A stretch of 64,000 bases of DNA from assembly GCA_945898215.1 (NCBI GenBank), contig CAMDHY010000002.1, positions 62,001 through 126,000 on the forward strand, given 5' to 3'. The translations under genes were made by a program, and so were the position numbers. This DNA comes from Pseudoxanthobacter soli DSM 19599 (GTDB lineage: Bacteria; Pseudomonadota; Alphaproteobacteria; Rhizobiales; Segnochrobactraceae). Under the pieces are notes generated by a model, which did no database searches, was not told the origin of the DNA, and saw only the letters and a list, made by a program, of their open reading frames with translations. The number at the start of each line of letters is the position of its first letter. Within the stretch, counting starts at the first letter, position 1. This document shows positions 19,858 to 29,021 of the stretch, in pieces.

Positions 19858-19882
19858 GAACGGCGCCCCTTGGGCGCCGTTC
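19858..19882 (+). terminator. Stem-loop after bdhA
   Basis: A perfect 11-pair stem GAACGGCGCCC/GGGCGCCGTTC with a three-base loop, 29 bases after the bdhA stop. No T-run follows (GCATATCT), so it is a strong hairpin but only a probable terminator. Confidence 0.6.
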
Positions 19883-19922
19883 GCATATCTCTCCGCCGCC
19901 CCGCACCCCGGATCTCGCTTCC

Positions 19923-20924
19923 ATGACCGACACCCGCTTCGACGTGCTCTGCATCGGCAACGCCATCTTCGACGTGCTCGCCTCCGTCGAGGAGGACTTC
20001 CTCGTCGCCGAAGGCCTGACGAAGGGCTCGATGCGGCTCGTCGATGCGGAGGAATCGCTTCGCCTCTACGGCAGGATCGGCGCGGCGGTGCGCATTCCCG
20101 GCGGCTGCGCCGGCAACACCGCCTCCGGCGTCGGCTCGCTCGGCGGCCGCGCCGCCTTCGTCGGCAAGGTGGCGGCCGACGAGCTCGGCGACGCCTACGG
20201 CCACGACATGCGCGGCGCCGGTATCCACTTCGCCACGCCGGCGCTGAAGAACGGCGCCCCGACGGCGCGCTCGATCATCCTGATCACGCCGGACGGCGAG
20301 CGCACCATGAACACCTATCTCGGCGCCTGCCAGGAACTCGGGCCCTCCGACGTCGATTCGGCCACCGTCGAGGCGGCGGCGATCACCTATCTCGAGGGCT
20401 ATCTGTGGGACCCGCCGGCGGCCAAGGAGGCGTTCCGGCGCGCCTCCGACGTCGCCCACGCGGCCGGCCGCCGCGTCGCCATCACCCTGTCGGATTCCTT
20501 CTGCGTCGACCGCTGGCGGCCGGAGTTCCTGTCACTGCTGCGCACCGGCACCGTCGACACGCTGTTCGCCAACGAGCACGAGCTGAAGGCGCTTTACGAA
20601 ACCGCCGACCTCGACACCGCGATGGCGGCGGTGCGCGAGGACGCCGGGCTCGCGATCGTCACGCTCGGCGCTGCCGGCTCGATGGCGGTCACCCGCGACG
20701 AGACCCACCACGTCCGCGCCCATCCGGTCGACAAGGTCGTCGACCTCACCGGCGCCGGCGACCTGTTCGCCTCGGGCTTCCTCACCGGCCTCGCCCGCGG
20801 CCTGCCCCTGCCGGACTGCGCCCGCCTCGGCGGCATCGCCGCGGCGGAGTGCATCGGCCACGTCGGCCCGCGCCCGCAGGCGAAGCTCGCCGACCTCGCC
20901 CGCCAGGACGGCTTCGAGATCTGA
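19923..20924 (+). CDS. PfkB-family sugar/nucleoside kinase (adenosine kinase-like)
   Basis: A 333-residue ribokinase-fold kinase. The N-terminus FDVLCIGNAIFDVLA, GGCAGNTASGVGSLGGRAAFVGKV (about 60-83), LTPDGERTMNTYLGA-like segment and the C-terminal DLTGAGDLFASGFLTGLARG with the catalytic Asp match the alphaproteobacterial group usually annotated as adenosine kinase. Substrate has not been proven for most of this group. It stands alone behind the bdhA stem-loop. Confidence 0.85.
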   Translation: MTDTRFDVLCIGNAIFDVLASVEEDFLVAEGLTKGSMRLVDAEESLRLYGRIGAAVRIPGGCAGNTASGVGSLGGRAAFVGKVAADELGDAYGHDMRGAGIHFATPALKNGAPTARSIILITPDGERTMNTYLGACQELGPSDVDSATVEAAAITYLEGYLWDPPAAKEAFRRASDVAHAAGRRVAITLSDSFCVDRWRPEFLSLLRTGTVDTLFANEHELKALYETADLDTAMAAVREDAGLAIVTLGAAGSMAVTRDETHHVRAHPVDKVVDLTGAGDLFASGFLTGLARGLPLPDCARLGGIAAAECIGHVGPRPQAKLADLARQDGFEI

Positions 20925-21016
20925 ACGCGCGCCCGGGATCACGGGGGCTGAAGACGCCGGTGGAGCGCGCGGCGCGCTGCCGCTAGGCTGGTCTTCGGCG
21001 GCGCGCGGGAGGCGCC

Positions 21017-21796
21017 GTGGGGGACGCAATCCCGATGCTGATCGAGCCTCGGACGTGGCGGGAGCTCTTCGAAGCCGTCCTGCAGATCAACGCCGCGAAG
21101 AGCGGCGGCGACTTCGCCGCCTCGGTGGTCGCCGGCATGCGGCGCCTGATCGCGGCCGACGTCACCGTGTTCCAGGTCTTCGACCGGGTCCGCGGCCGGA
21201 TCATCACCGAGGCCGACCCGCCCGATCCGTTCACCGCCGAAGAGGTCGCCTACTACACGGCCCACTCCGAGGAGTTTCCGCTCGTCGCCTACTACGGCCG
21301 GACCAACGACCCGCAGGCGCGGCGCGTCTCGGACGTCGTCGATCTCGCCGCCTGGACGCAGTCCGCCTACTACCGCAGCTGCCTCGCCCGCCAGGACCTG
21401 CGCTACGGCCTCGCCCTGCCGATCGCCATCGACGCTGCGACGATCGTGGCGCTCTCCTTCAACCGGCGCGACACCGATTTCACCCTGCACGACTGTGAAC
21501 TCCTCGACGCCTTCGCCCCCCACGTCCGCCTCGCCTTCGAGCGCCAAGACAACCCGTGGGGCGACAGGCGCCAGGAGGACGCAGAGCGCCGCCTGCAGGG
21601 TCTCGGCCTCACCCCGCGCGAGAGCGAGGTGCTGTTCTGGATGACCGAGGGCAAGCAGAACCGCGAGATCGCCGCGATCCTTGGCCTGCGGCTCGGCACC
21701 GTGCAGGACCACGTCGCCGCCGTGCTGGCGAAGCTCGGCCAGGAGAACCGCCACGCCGGCACGGTCTTCGCGATCGGCGTCCTCAAGGCGCGCTGA
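21017..21796 (+). CDS. LuxR-type transcriptional regulator
   Basis: A 259-residue protein with an N-terminal sensor region of about 175 residues (GAF-like, VTVFQVFDRV... and SFNRRDTDFTLHDCELLDAFAPHV) and a C-terminal LuxR HTH (LTPRESEVLFWMTEGKQNREIAAILGLRLGTVQDHVAAVLAKLG, about 197-240). The HTH has the usual LTPRE start. It starts at GTG 21017 (GGGAGG five bases ahead) or ATG 21035. It is not a typical acyl-homoserine-lactone receptor, as the autoinducer motif is not visible. Neighbours suggest possible control of the ureohydrolase that follows on the same strand. Confidence 0.85.
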   Translation: MGDAIPMLIEPRTWRELFEAVLQINAAKSGGDFAASVVAGMRRLIAADVTVFQVFDRVRGRIITEADPPDPFTAEEVAYYTAHSEEFPLVAYYGRTNDPQARRVSDVVDLAAWTQSAYYRSCLARQDLRYGLALPIAIDAATIVALSFNRRDTDFTLHDCELLDAFAPHVRLAFERQDNPWGDRRQEDAERRLQGLGLTPRESEVLFWMTEGKQNREIAAILGLRLGTVQDHVAAVLAKLGQENRHAGTVFAIGVLKAR

Positions 21797-21920
21797 ACAC
21801 CCCCATGCGTGGGGATAGGCAGCGTCCGGCTTCGGTGTTAGGCGGCTGGCCGGGGGGAGCGGGCGCCGAGAGCCGAGAAGCGCGGGCCACTTCCACGTCT
21901 GCCGGGGAGCGCGTGCCACC

Positions 21921-22931
21921 ATGAGCTTCAGTCCGGATGCCGAGCAGGCGATGAACCTGCTCGAGGGCTACTTCTACTGGAACGGCTTTCCGAAGCTGCT
22001 GGGCTGTCCCATCGAGACGGACTTCGGCAAGGCCGACATCGCGCTGGTCGGTCTGCCGCTCGCCGTCAACCCGATCGAACGGACGCAGTACCTCGCCCCG
22101 CGCGCCGTCCGTCACCGCTCCCAGGCCTATCATCGCGGCCACCGCGAATTCGGCATCAACCCGTTCGAAATCGCCCGGATCTACGACTTCGGCGACGTGC
22201 CGATCGCCACGCCGACCATCGCCGACCGGGCCGTCCTCGACATCGAGGCCTTCTATGCGCGGATGGATGCCGCTGGGGCGATCCCGTTCACGGTGGGCGG
22301 TGACCACGCCTGCACCCTGCCGGTGCTGCGCGCCATCGCGGGTGCGAAGTCCCGGCGGAAGGCGCCTGTCGGACTGATCCATTTCGATTCGCACACCGAC
22401 AGCTACGGCGATTCCGCCGGCGTCCACTGCCATCCGGGCAACGGTTTCCGGATCGCGCTCGAAGAAGGCCTGATCGAGCCTGGGCGAACGGTGCACGTTG
22501 GCCTCAACGGGCCGATGGTCCATCCGCAGATGGACGACTTCTCGCGAACGGCTGGCTATCGCATGCTGTCGCTGCAGGAGATCGAGACGATCGGCGTCGC
22601 GGCGGCGCTGGCCGAGATTCGCAAGGTGATCGGCGACGGTCCGGTGTTCGTGACGATCGACCTCGACGTGCTGTCGCTCTCCGACGCGCCGGCGGTGGCC
22701 GATCCAGAGGCGGGCGGCCTCACCATCCGCGAGATGCTCCACCTCCTGCGCGGCTTCCGCGGCATGGATGTCATCGGTGGCGACGTCGTCTGCTTCGTGC
22801 CCCACCTCGATCCGTCGCAGGTCACCGCCCTCCACATCAGCGCCATGATGCACGACGTCGTGACGATCATGGCGGAGGGCGTCGCCCGGAAGCGCGCGGC
22901 GGGCGGCGGCGATGGCGCGGCCCGGGCCTGA
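21921..22931 (+). CDS. Ureohydrolase (arginase/agmatinase superfamily), atypical
   Basis: A 336-residue binuclear metallohydrolase. All six metal ligands are visible: GGDHAC (about 128), HFDSHTDSY (Asp, His, Asp, about 152-158) and TIDLDVLSLSDAP (two Asp, about 247-249). In arginases and agmatinases the last motif continues as DPAFAPG; here the Asp-Pro is lost and the loop differs. The family hydrolyses guanidino compounds to urea plus an amine. Substrate is unclear: agmatine, guanidinobutyrate or another guanidino acid are options. It overlaps the next membrane-protein gene by 20 bases, so the two are probably cotranscribed. Confidence 0.85.
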   Translation: MSFSPDAEQAMNLLEGYFYWNGFPKLLGCPIETDFGKADIALVGLPLAVNPIERTQYLAPRAVRHRSQAYHRGHREFGINPFEIARIYDFGDVPIATPTIADRAVLDIEAFYARMDAAGAIPFTVGGDHACTLPVLRAIAGAKSRRKAPVGLIHFDSHTDSYGDSAGVHCHPGNGFRIALEEGLIEPGRTVHVGLNGPMVHPQMDDFSRTAGYRMLSLQEIETIGVAAALAEIRKVIGDGPVFVTIDLDVLSLSDAPAVADPEAGGLTIREMLHLLRGFRGMDVIGGDVVCFVPHLDPSQVTALHISAMMHDVVTIMAEGVARKRAAGGGDGAARA

Positions 22932-23415
22932 GCATCCGACGCAGGCTCGCCTCGGCCGGGTTCGACTCGGCCTCGTCCTGCTCGCCGCGGCGGTCGTGCT
23001 GCCGGTGGCGGCGCTACTGTTCCCATTGGTCGGCCTGCCGTCCGCCGCGTCCAACCTCGCCGTCAGCCTGCTCGTCGCCGGGGCGCCGGAAATCCTCTGC
23101 CTCGTCGCCGTCGCGCTGCTCGGCCGCGCCGGCTTCGACGCCCTCGGCGGCCGCACCGTCCCGCGCTCGGCGGCGTCGGTGCGGGAGGAGAAGGTGCGCT
23201 ACTACGGCGCCCTCCTGTATTGCGGCCTGAACACGCTGCCGATCGCCCTCTACGCCTACGTGCCAGCCGTGATGCCCGGCGGCACCGCCAAACTCGTCAT
23301 CCTCGCCGTCACCGACCTCGGCTTCGTCCTCTCGGTGCTTCTGGCCGGCGGCCAGTTCTGGGAGAAGTTCCGCCGCCTGTTCGTCTTCGAGCCGGACTGG
23401 CCTGCGGGTTCCTGA
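22912..23415 (+). CDS. Small four-helix membrane protein
   Basis: A 167-residue protein with four hydrophobic segments (about 16-37, 45-68, 95-115 and 122-142). It ends in a conserved-looking GGQFWEKFRRLFVFEPDW. I recognise this ending from small conserved membrane proteins of unknown role often called transporter-suffix-like. The start overlaps the last 20 bases of the ureohydrolase gene, which suggests a functional link. No enzymatic motif is visible. Confidence 0.75.
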   Translation: MARPGPEHPTQARLGRVRLGLVLLAAAVVLPVAALLFPLVGLPSAASNLAVSLLVAGAPEILCLVAVALLGRAGFDALGGRTVPRSAASVREEKVRYYGALLYCGLNTLPIALYAYVPAVMPGGTAKLVILAVTDLGFVLSVLLAGGQFWEKFRRLFVFEPDWPAGS

Positions 23416-23437
23416 CGACCTTCCCCGCCGGGGGCCG

Positions 23438-25012
23438 CTACTGCGGTGCGGCGTGGTCGGCCGCGAGGTGGGCGCGCAGCGGGTCGCCCCAGACGGGCGA
23501 CGACAGGTCGCGCAGCATCACGTGCAGGTGGTTCGCCCACGGCACCCGCACCGAGCTCACCGAATACTGCGGGGTCTGCAGGAGCTCGATCAGCAGCGGC
23601 CCGAGCCGGATCGAGGAGAAGTGCTGCGAGCCCGGATCGGCGAGGTCGCCGCCCGCCCAGGTGGCGACGACGGAGCCCGCGCTGAGGGCCGCCTCGAGGC
23701 GGTTGCGATAGCTCGCGGCGACAGTGGGGTGGAGCGTGACGATCAGCTCCTCGTAGAGCGACGCGAGGGCGCGGCGCGCCGCCGGCGGCAGCTCGTCGGC
23801 CAGCGCCCGGACGTGCGGGCCGGCGGCAATCTCCTCGGTCGGCGGGTCGACGGCCAGCGCCGCCAGCATTTCCGCCGTCGGGGTCTGGTTGAGCAGCGGC
23901 GGCCGCTGCTGATAGCCGGCCGGGGTCCGATGGGCTGCCACCCGCTGTGCCTCCGGCATGGCCCGCCAGAACGCCTTGGCGGCCGTCGTGATGCCGAGCC
24001 CGAGGCTCTGGCCCTGCTGCCAGGCGAGGGGGTCGTCGGGGCCGCCCGCGCCGGTCGGCGGCGGCACGATGATCGGATAGGCGCCGATGAACAGCGGCGT
24101 GCCGTGGATCTCCCAATGGTCGCCGACGCGAAGGAAGGTGAGGTTGACGCTGAGGTGGTGGCCTTCCAGGCGCAGCGACCACGTCGTCTCCGCGCCCGGC
24201 CGGCCGGGATCGCCGAACACGGAGACCGCGTAGTCCTCGAACTGGTTCCAGCGCGCGGCGAGGCCGGGCGGCGGCCACACCCAGTTCTCTTCTCCCGGGT
24301 TCATGCCGCCGATCGAGACCGCGTCCGCCACCGCCTTCGGAAGCTCGACGCCGGCGGCGGCCAGCAGGTCGAGCAGGGCGGCGAGCGACGGGGCTGCGGT
24401 AGCGGCGGGCAGCGTCCCCAGGGCGGTGCGGATCGCCGTCGGGCTCGCCGCCTCCTCGAGGGTGCCGATGAGGAGCTGGCGGTTGCGGACGGCGGTGATC
24501 GTGCCGTAGCCCTGCGAGCCGAGGGCGATGGCGAGCAGCCGCTCGAAGGCGGCGCGCTGCTCGAACGTCAGCCCGCCGATGGGCAGCCCCCAGCCCGGCA
24601 CGCACCAGGCGAGCACGGCGCAGAAGGCGGGCGTCCGGCTGGCATCGCGGCTGGACGTGCGCTCCGAACCGTCGAGCGGGAACATCATCGCACGGCGCTG
24701 GCCCTCGTCGAGGCTGTCCCGGAAGTCGAGAAAAGCCGCGGCGGCGTCGTCAGCGGCGAGATCGATCGCGAATTGCCGCTGCTCGGGCAGCGGCGCACGC
24801 GTGCCCCCCAAATGATCGGCGCGGAACGAGAGGGAAGAGGGCTGCGATCCCGCCGGCGGGTGGTCGTCGTGGGCGGCTGCGAAGGGCGCCGCCAGGGCAA
24901 GAGAGAGAGAGCCGCGACGCCGAGTCTCGCGCCGACTGCGCGGCGGGTCCGCCCCCGGCGGCGTGCATCGATACCCATCGGATCCCCCGCTCCGGTGTTC
25001 TTTGTCCGCCAT
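23438..25012 (-). CDS. DUF3500-domain protein, probably exported
   Basis: Up to 524 residues. The body matches DUF3500, with GSQGYGTITAVRNRQLLIGTL-type and WSLRLEGHHLSVNLTFLRVGDH segments and GTPLFIGAYPIIVPP. The family is uncharacterised and usually exported. The first 50 residues are poor in homology. An Arg-rich patch followed by SLSLALAAPFAAAHD could be the real signal peptide, so the true start may lie inside. Convergent with the membrane-protein gene (22 bases apart). Confidence 0.75.
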   Translation of the reverse strand: MADKEHRSGGSDGYRCTPPGADPPRSRRETRRRGSLSLALAAPFAAAHDDHPPAGSQPSSLSFRADHLGGTRAPLPEQRQFAIDLAADDAAAAFLDFRDSLDEGQRRAMMFPLDGSERTSSRDASRTPAFCAVLAWCVPGWGLPIGGLTFEQRAAFERLLAIALGSQGYGTITAVRNRQLLIGTLEEAASPTAIRTALGTLPAATAAPSLAALLDLLAAAGVELPKAVADAVSIGGMNPGEENWVWPPPGLAARWNQFEDYAVSVFGDPGRPGAETTWSLRLEGHHLSVNLTFLRVGDHWEIHGTPLFIGAYPIIVPPPTGAGGPDDPLAWQQGQSLGLGITTAAKAFWRAMPEAQRVAAHRTPAGYQQRPPLLNQTPTAEMLAALAVDPPTEEIAAGPHVRALADELPPAARRALASLYEELIVTLHPTVAASYRNRLEAALSAGSVVATWAGGDLADPGSQHFSSIRLGPLLIELLQTPQYSVSSVRVPWANHLHVMLRDLSSPVWGDPLRAHLAADHAAPQ

Positions 25013-25212
25013 CTTGACGCAGTCGGGTGCGCGAAGCCAGCGAGCTGCGGTTGGCGTCCCCCCAGCGTTCCGCTGGCGAAACGCTCGGTTGCACCGACGC
25101 CGCTTCTGCAGACAGGGATGCCGGGCTAGCGTCCCGAGCCTCCCGCCCGGCGGATCGCCCTCCGTCCTGCGTACAGGCCGCAGGCATGCGCGATCGACCG
25201 GCGGGGTCCCCG

Positions 25213-26451
25213 ATGTCAGAGTTCGCCTACAGGCACCTGTTCCGGGCGGGCTTGCCGCCGATCCCGCCGCCGGCGCCGGCGAAACCGCGCATCCTGATGA
25301 ACTCCGGCCACAACGCGCCGGAACTGATTCCCTGCGAAAAACTCGCCGCCGCCGCCGAGCGCGTCATCCGTCGGGAAGGCACGGCCCTCGCCCGCTACTT
25401 CAGCGGCCCGCGGGCGCTCGGCCACGAGGGCCTGCGCCGGGTGCTCGCCGACATGATGCGCAAGACCCGCGGCATCGACGTCGGCATCGAGCGCATCCTC
25501 GTCACCTCCGGTTCCGGCCAGGCGATCGACCTCGTCGACTGGCTGTTTCTCACCCCCGGCGACGTCGTGCTCGTCGAGGAATTCACCTACCACGGCGCCA
25601 TCACCCGCATGCGCCGCGAGGGGGCAGAGCTCGTGCCGGTCGCCATGGACGAGGAGGGCATCCGCGTCGACGCGCTGGAGCGGCAGCTCGAGCAACTCGC
25701 GGCCCGGGGCGTGAAGCCGAAGTTCCTCTACACCATCCCGACCGTCCAGAACCCCACGGGCACCGTGCTTTCGCTCGCGCGCCGCCGGGCGCTCGTCGAC
25801 CTCGCCCGGCGGCACGCCCTGCCGATCGTCGAGGACGACTGCTATTCCGACGTCTTCTGGGGCGGCGAGGCGCCGCCGGCGCTCTACGCGCTCGCCCCCG
25901 ATCAGGTGATCTACATCTCGACGCTGTCGAAGACGTTCGCGCCGGCGGTGCGCCTCGGCTACGTCGTCGCCGATCCCGACGTGCTGCAGCAGATCGTCCA
26001 GATGAAGCGCGACGGCGGCACCGGGCTCCTCGACCAGATGATCGTCGCCGAGTACTTCGCCGAACACCACGACGACCACCTCGCCGAGATCCGCGCGCGC
26101 CTCCATCACAAGATGAAGGTCACGGCCGAAACCGTCCGCAAGGAATTCGGCGTCAGCGCCGAGTTCACCGAGCCCGACGGCGGCATCTATCTCTGGGTGA
26201 AGCTGCCCGAGGCGGTCGACGGCCGCTCCTTCGCGGCGGCGGCGGCCAGGGAGGGCATCCTCTACAACATCGGCCAGGAGTGGGCGGCCGACGCCGAGCA
26301 GGGCCGCAACCGCATCCGCCTCTGCTTCGCGCTCACCACCGAGGACGAGATCCGCGAGGGCGTCGCGCGCATCGCCCAGCTCTGCTTCGAGGCGAACGGC
26401 GTGCCCGCTTTCCGCGACAACGTCGCCCGTGAACGACCACCGGCCGCCTGA
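25213..26451 (+). CDS. PLP-dependent aminotransferase, class I (2-aminoadipate/MocR-type)
   Basis: A 412-residue fold-type I aminotransferase. Key features are SGSGQAIDLVDWLFLTPGD (PLP phosphate region), YTIPTVQNPTGT (about 180), EDDCYSDVFW (Asp that contacts the pyridine nitrogen) and the Schiff-base lysine in STLSKTFAPAVRLGYV (about 240). It lacks the GntR HTH of MocR regulators, so it is an enzyme. Start ATG 25213 gives MSEFAYRHLFR; the frame extends upstream without homology. Substrate is unknown; related enzymes act on 2-aminoadipate, aromatic or branched-chain amino acids. Confidence 0.88.
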   Translation: MSEFAYRHLFRAGLPPIPPPAPAKPRILMNSGHNAPELIPCEKLAAAAERVIRREGTALARYFSGPRALGHEGLRRVLADMMRKTRGIDVGIERILVTSGSGQAIDLVDWLFLTPGDVVLVEEFTYHGAITRMRREGAELVPVAMDEEGIRVDALERQLEQLAARGVKPKFLYTIPTVQNPTGTVLSLARRRALVDLARRHALPIVEDDCYSDVFWGGEAPPALYALAPDQVIYISTLSKTFAPAVRLGYVVADPDVLQQIVQMKRDGGTGLLDQMIVAEYFAEHHDDHLAEIRARLHHKMKVTAETVRKEFGVSAEFTEPDGGIYLWVKLPEAVDGRSFAAAAAREGILYNIGQEWAADAEQGRNRIRLCFALTTEDEIREGVARIAQLCFEANGVPAFRDNVARERPPAA

Positions 26452-26461
26452 CCGGACGCCG

Positions 26462-26887
26462 CTACCCCGCCGGCGCCTTCGCCGGCAGGCCGAAGCGCTT
26501 GCGGATGCGCGCCTCGAGCTGGTCGCGCACCAGCCGGTAGGACTGTAGGATCTGCTCGCGCGAGCCGGTGGCGAGCGTCGGATCGGCGGTCGGCCAGTAC
26601 TCCACCTCGAGCGCCTGGGTGCGCGTGAGATCCAGCACGCGATGGTGCGCCTCCGGGGCGAGCGTGATGGCGAGGTCGAAGTTGGTATCCTCGAGGTCTT
26701 CCAGCGTCTTCGCCCGGTGAGAGCCGATGTCGAGGCCGATCTCCGCCATCACCGCGGCGGTGAACGGGTCGAGGTCGCCGGGCCGGACGCCGGCCGAGCG
26801 CACGTACATCGAGCGCGGGAACAGGTGGCGGGTGATCGCGGCCGCCATCGGCGAGCGCACGACGTTCTGGCCGCAGACGAACAGCAC
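26462..26887 (-). CDS. LMW phosphatase / arsenate reductase-like protein of the hisD cluster
   Basis: A 141-residue protein with CX5R in VCGQNVVRSPMAAA, the region SAGVRPGDLDPF and a PTADPT segment where the acid Asp normally lies. The only conventional start is GTG 26887, which puts the active Cys at residue 5 and trims the first strand. An upstream non-canonical start may be used, since the frame is open back to near the UPF0262 stop. In Hyphomicrobiales this gene follows UPF0262 and usually precedes infA; infA is not here. Confidence 0.8.
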   Translation of the reverse strand: MLFVCGQNVVRSPMAAAITRHLFPRSMYVRSAGVRPGDLDPFTAAVMAEIGLDIGSHRAKTLEDLEDTNFDLAITLAPEAHHRVLDLTRTQALEVEYWPTADPTLATGSREQILQSYRLVRDQLEARIRKRFGLPAKAPAG

Positions 26888-26942
26888 CGCTCCCGGCCGC
26901 GCCGGCGGGGGAGCCGTCTCGGGCGCGTCGCCGACCAGCCTC

Positions 26943-27428
26943 TCAGCCCTTCCACTGCAGCGCGCAGATCAGCGTGAATAGCCGCCGCGCGGTGTCGTGG
27001 TCGACGTTGACCTTGCCGTCGAGGCGCTCGCGCAGCACCCGCGAGCCCTCGTCGTGGACGCCGCGCCGACCCATGTCGATCGCCTCGATCTGGCTCGGCG
27101 TCGCCGTGCGGATCGCCTGGTAGTAGCTCTCGCAGATCAGGAAGTAGTCCTTGACGATCTTGCGCAGCGGATTGAGCGACAGGATGTGGGCGGCCACCGG
27201 CGCGCCGGCCGCGTCGGTGATCTCCAGCATCAGCTTCTTGTCGAGGAGGCCGATCGACAGCTTGTAGGGCCCGCCGGCGTGGCCGGCGGGGCGGAAGTCG
27301 GCGTCCTCGACGAGGTCCCAGATCGCCGCGATGCGCTCATGCTCGACGTCGGGCGTCGAGCGCGCGATCGAGGCCTCGTCGAGGACGACGGCGGTCAGGC
27401 GGTAGCGGGGATCGCGGGCCTCGGGCAT
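26943..27428 (-). CDS. UPF0262 family protein
   Basis: A 161-residue conserved protein of unknown function, found almost only in Alphaproteobacteria. Recognisable segments are [41 protein letters not shown] and [20 protein letters not shown]. It lies 13 bases downstream of hisD in the conserved cluster DUF2948-hisD-UPF0262-phosphatase, probably one transcript. Confidence 0.92.
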   Translation of the reverse strand: MPEARDPRYRLTAVVLDEASIARSTPDVEHERIAAIWDLVEDADFRPAGHAGGPYKLSIGLLDKKLMLEITDAAGAPVAAHILSLNPLRKIVKDYFLICESYYQAIRTATPSQIEAIDMGRRGVHDEGSRVLRERLDGKVNVDHDTARRLFTLICALQWKG

Positions 27429-27441
27429 GGCCGGCAGACTG

Positions 27442-28734
27442 TCACAGGTTGACGCGGATCGCCACGGAGCGCGCGTGGGCTTCCAGCCCCTCGGCGCGGG
27501 CGAGCGCGATCGCCGCCGGGGCGAGCGCCCTGAGCCCCTCGCCCTCGCAGCGCAGGATCGAGGTGCGCTTCATGAAGTCGAGCACGCCGAGCCCCGAGGA
27601 GAACCGCGCCGAGCGCGCCGTCGGCAGCACGTGGTTGGAGCCGCCGACATAGTCGCCGATCACCTCCGGCGTCTGCCGGCCGAGGAAGATCGCCCCGGCA
27701 TTGCGGACCCGCGCGCACAGCGGCTCCGGGTCGGCGACGGCGAGTTCGAGGTGCTCCGGCGCGATGCGGTCGGACAGCGCCACCGCCTCCTCGAGCGTGC
27801 GAAGCAGGATCACGGCGCCGAAGTCACGCCAGCTCTGGGACGCGACGGTGGTGCGCGGCAGCAGCTTCAGCTGGCGCTCCACCGCCGCCTCGACCGCCTC
27901 GGCGAGCGCGGCATCGTCGGTCATCAGGATCGACTGCGCCGCCGTGTCGTGCTCGGCCTGGGCGAGCAGGTCGGCGGCGATCCAGTCGGGGTCGTTCTCC
28001 CCGTCGGCGATGACGAGCACCTCGGACGGGCCGGCGATCATGTCGATGCCGACGGTGCCGAAGACGCGCCGCTTGGCGGCCGCCACGAAGGCGTTGCCGG
28101 GGCCGACGATCTTCGCCACTGGCCGGATCGTCTCGGTGCCGTAGGCGAGCGCCGCCACCGCCTGGGCGCCGCCGACGCGGTAGACTTCGTCGACGCCGGC
28201 GAGCCGGGCGGCGGCGAGCACCAGCGGGTTGATCACCCCGTCCGGCGCCGGCACCACCATGACGAGGCGGTCGACGCCGGCGACCTTCGCCGGCACGGCG
28301 TTCATCAGCACCGAGCTCGGATAGCTCGCGGTACCGCCCGGCACGTAGAGGCCGACCGCCTCGATCGCCGTCCAGCGGTGGCCGAGCTCGATGCCGAGGG
28401 CGTCGGTGTAGCGGTCGTCGGCCGGCTTCTGGCGGCGGTGGTGCGCCTCGATGCGGTCACGGGCGAGGGTCAGCGCCGCCATCGTCTCGGCGTCGACTTG
28501 GCCTGCGGCGGCGTCGAGCTCGGCGTCGGTGACGGCGATGCCCAGCGTCCCGAGGTCGACGCGGTCGAAGCGCTGCGACAGCGCGATCAGCGCCTTGTCG
28601 CCGTCCCGCCGCACCGCCGCGATGATCTCGGCGGCGGCGGCGTCGACCTCCTCCGACACCTCCCGCTTGGTGGCGAGGAAGGCCGAGAAGCGGGCTTCGA
28701 AATCGGGCTCGGCGGTCGACAGGCGGATCGCCAC
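27442..28734 (-). CDS. hisD: Histidinol dehydrogenase
   Basis: A 430-residue zinc enzyme that oxidises histidinol to histidine in two NAD-dependent steps. Visible are [25 protein letters not shown] (about 120), [39 protein letters not shown] and the zinc/substrate region [18 protein letters not shown] near the C-terminus. I place the start at GTG 28734 with GGAG seven bases ahead; this gives the normal HisD length. It is second gene of the conserved alphaproteobacterial cluster. Confidence 0.96.
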   Translation of the reverse strand: MAIRLSTAEPDFEARFSAFLATKREVSEEVDAAAAEIIAAVRRDGDKALIALSQRFDRVDLGTLGIAVTDAELDAAAGQVDAETMAALTLARDRIEAHHRRQKPADDRYTDALGIELGHRWTAIEAVGLYVPGGTASYPSSVLMNAVPAKVAGVDRLVMVVPAPDGVINPLVLAAARLAGVDEVYRVGGAQAVAALAYGTETIRPVAKIVGPGNAFVAAAKRRVFGTVGIDMIAGPSEVLVIADGENDPDWIAADLLAQAEHDTAAQSILMTDDAALAEAVEAAVERQLKLLPRTTVASQSWRDFGAVILLRTLEEAVALSDRIAPEHLELAVADPEPLCARVRNAGAIFLGRQTPEVIGDYVGGSNHVLPTARSARFSSGLGVLDFMKRTSILRCEGEGLRALAPAAIALARAEGLEAHARSVAIRVNL

Positions 28735-28887
28735 GGGCGGGCTCCAGGATGCTGGTCGGGACACGGCCGGCACACCCTAAGGGCGGCCGCGCCGTCTCCT
28801 TAGTCGGTTTCGGCGTGCGGGTGAATGCGGTCCGGCGCCCCGGCGGCAGCCGCTCGGGGCAACGCCCTAACCCCATCCTCGACCTGA

Positions 28888-28938
28888 ACCCTCCCCCCTC
28901 GCGGGGGAGGTGGCCGGCGAAGCCGGCCGGAGGGGGGG
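28888..28938. repeat. Dispersed inverted-repeat element, short copy
   Basis: CCCTCCCCCCTCGCGGGGGAGG followed by GGCCGGCGAAGCCGGCC and a G-run. This is half of the BIME-like mosaic seen at 3.5 and 55.4 kb (a hairpin of CCCTCCCC type joined to a GCCGGC-NAAG hairpin). It separates hisD from the DUF2948 gene, so cotranscription across this gap may be reduced. Confidence 0.65.
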
Positions 28939-29021
28939 GAGCCGCGAGTCCGGGCCAGGGAGAGGCCGCCGCCAAGCCAGCGTAGGGCGGGCCACCCGGC
29001 CCCGACGCCCGCCGCCCAGCC

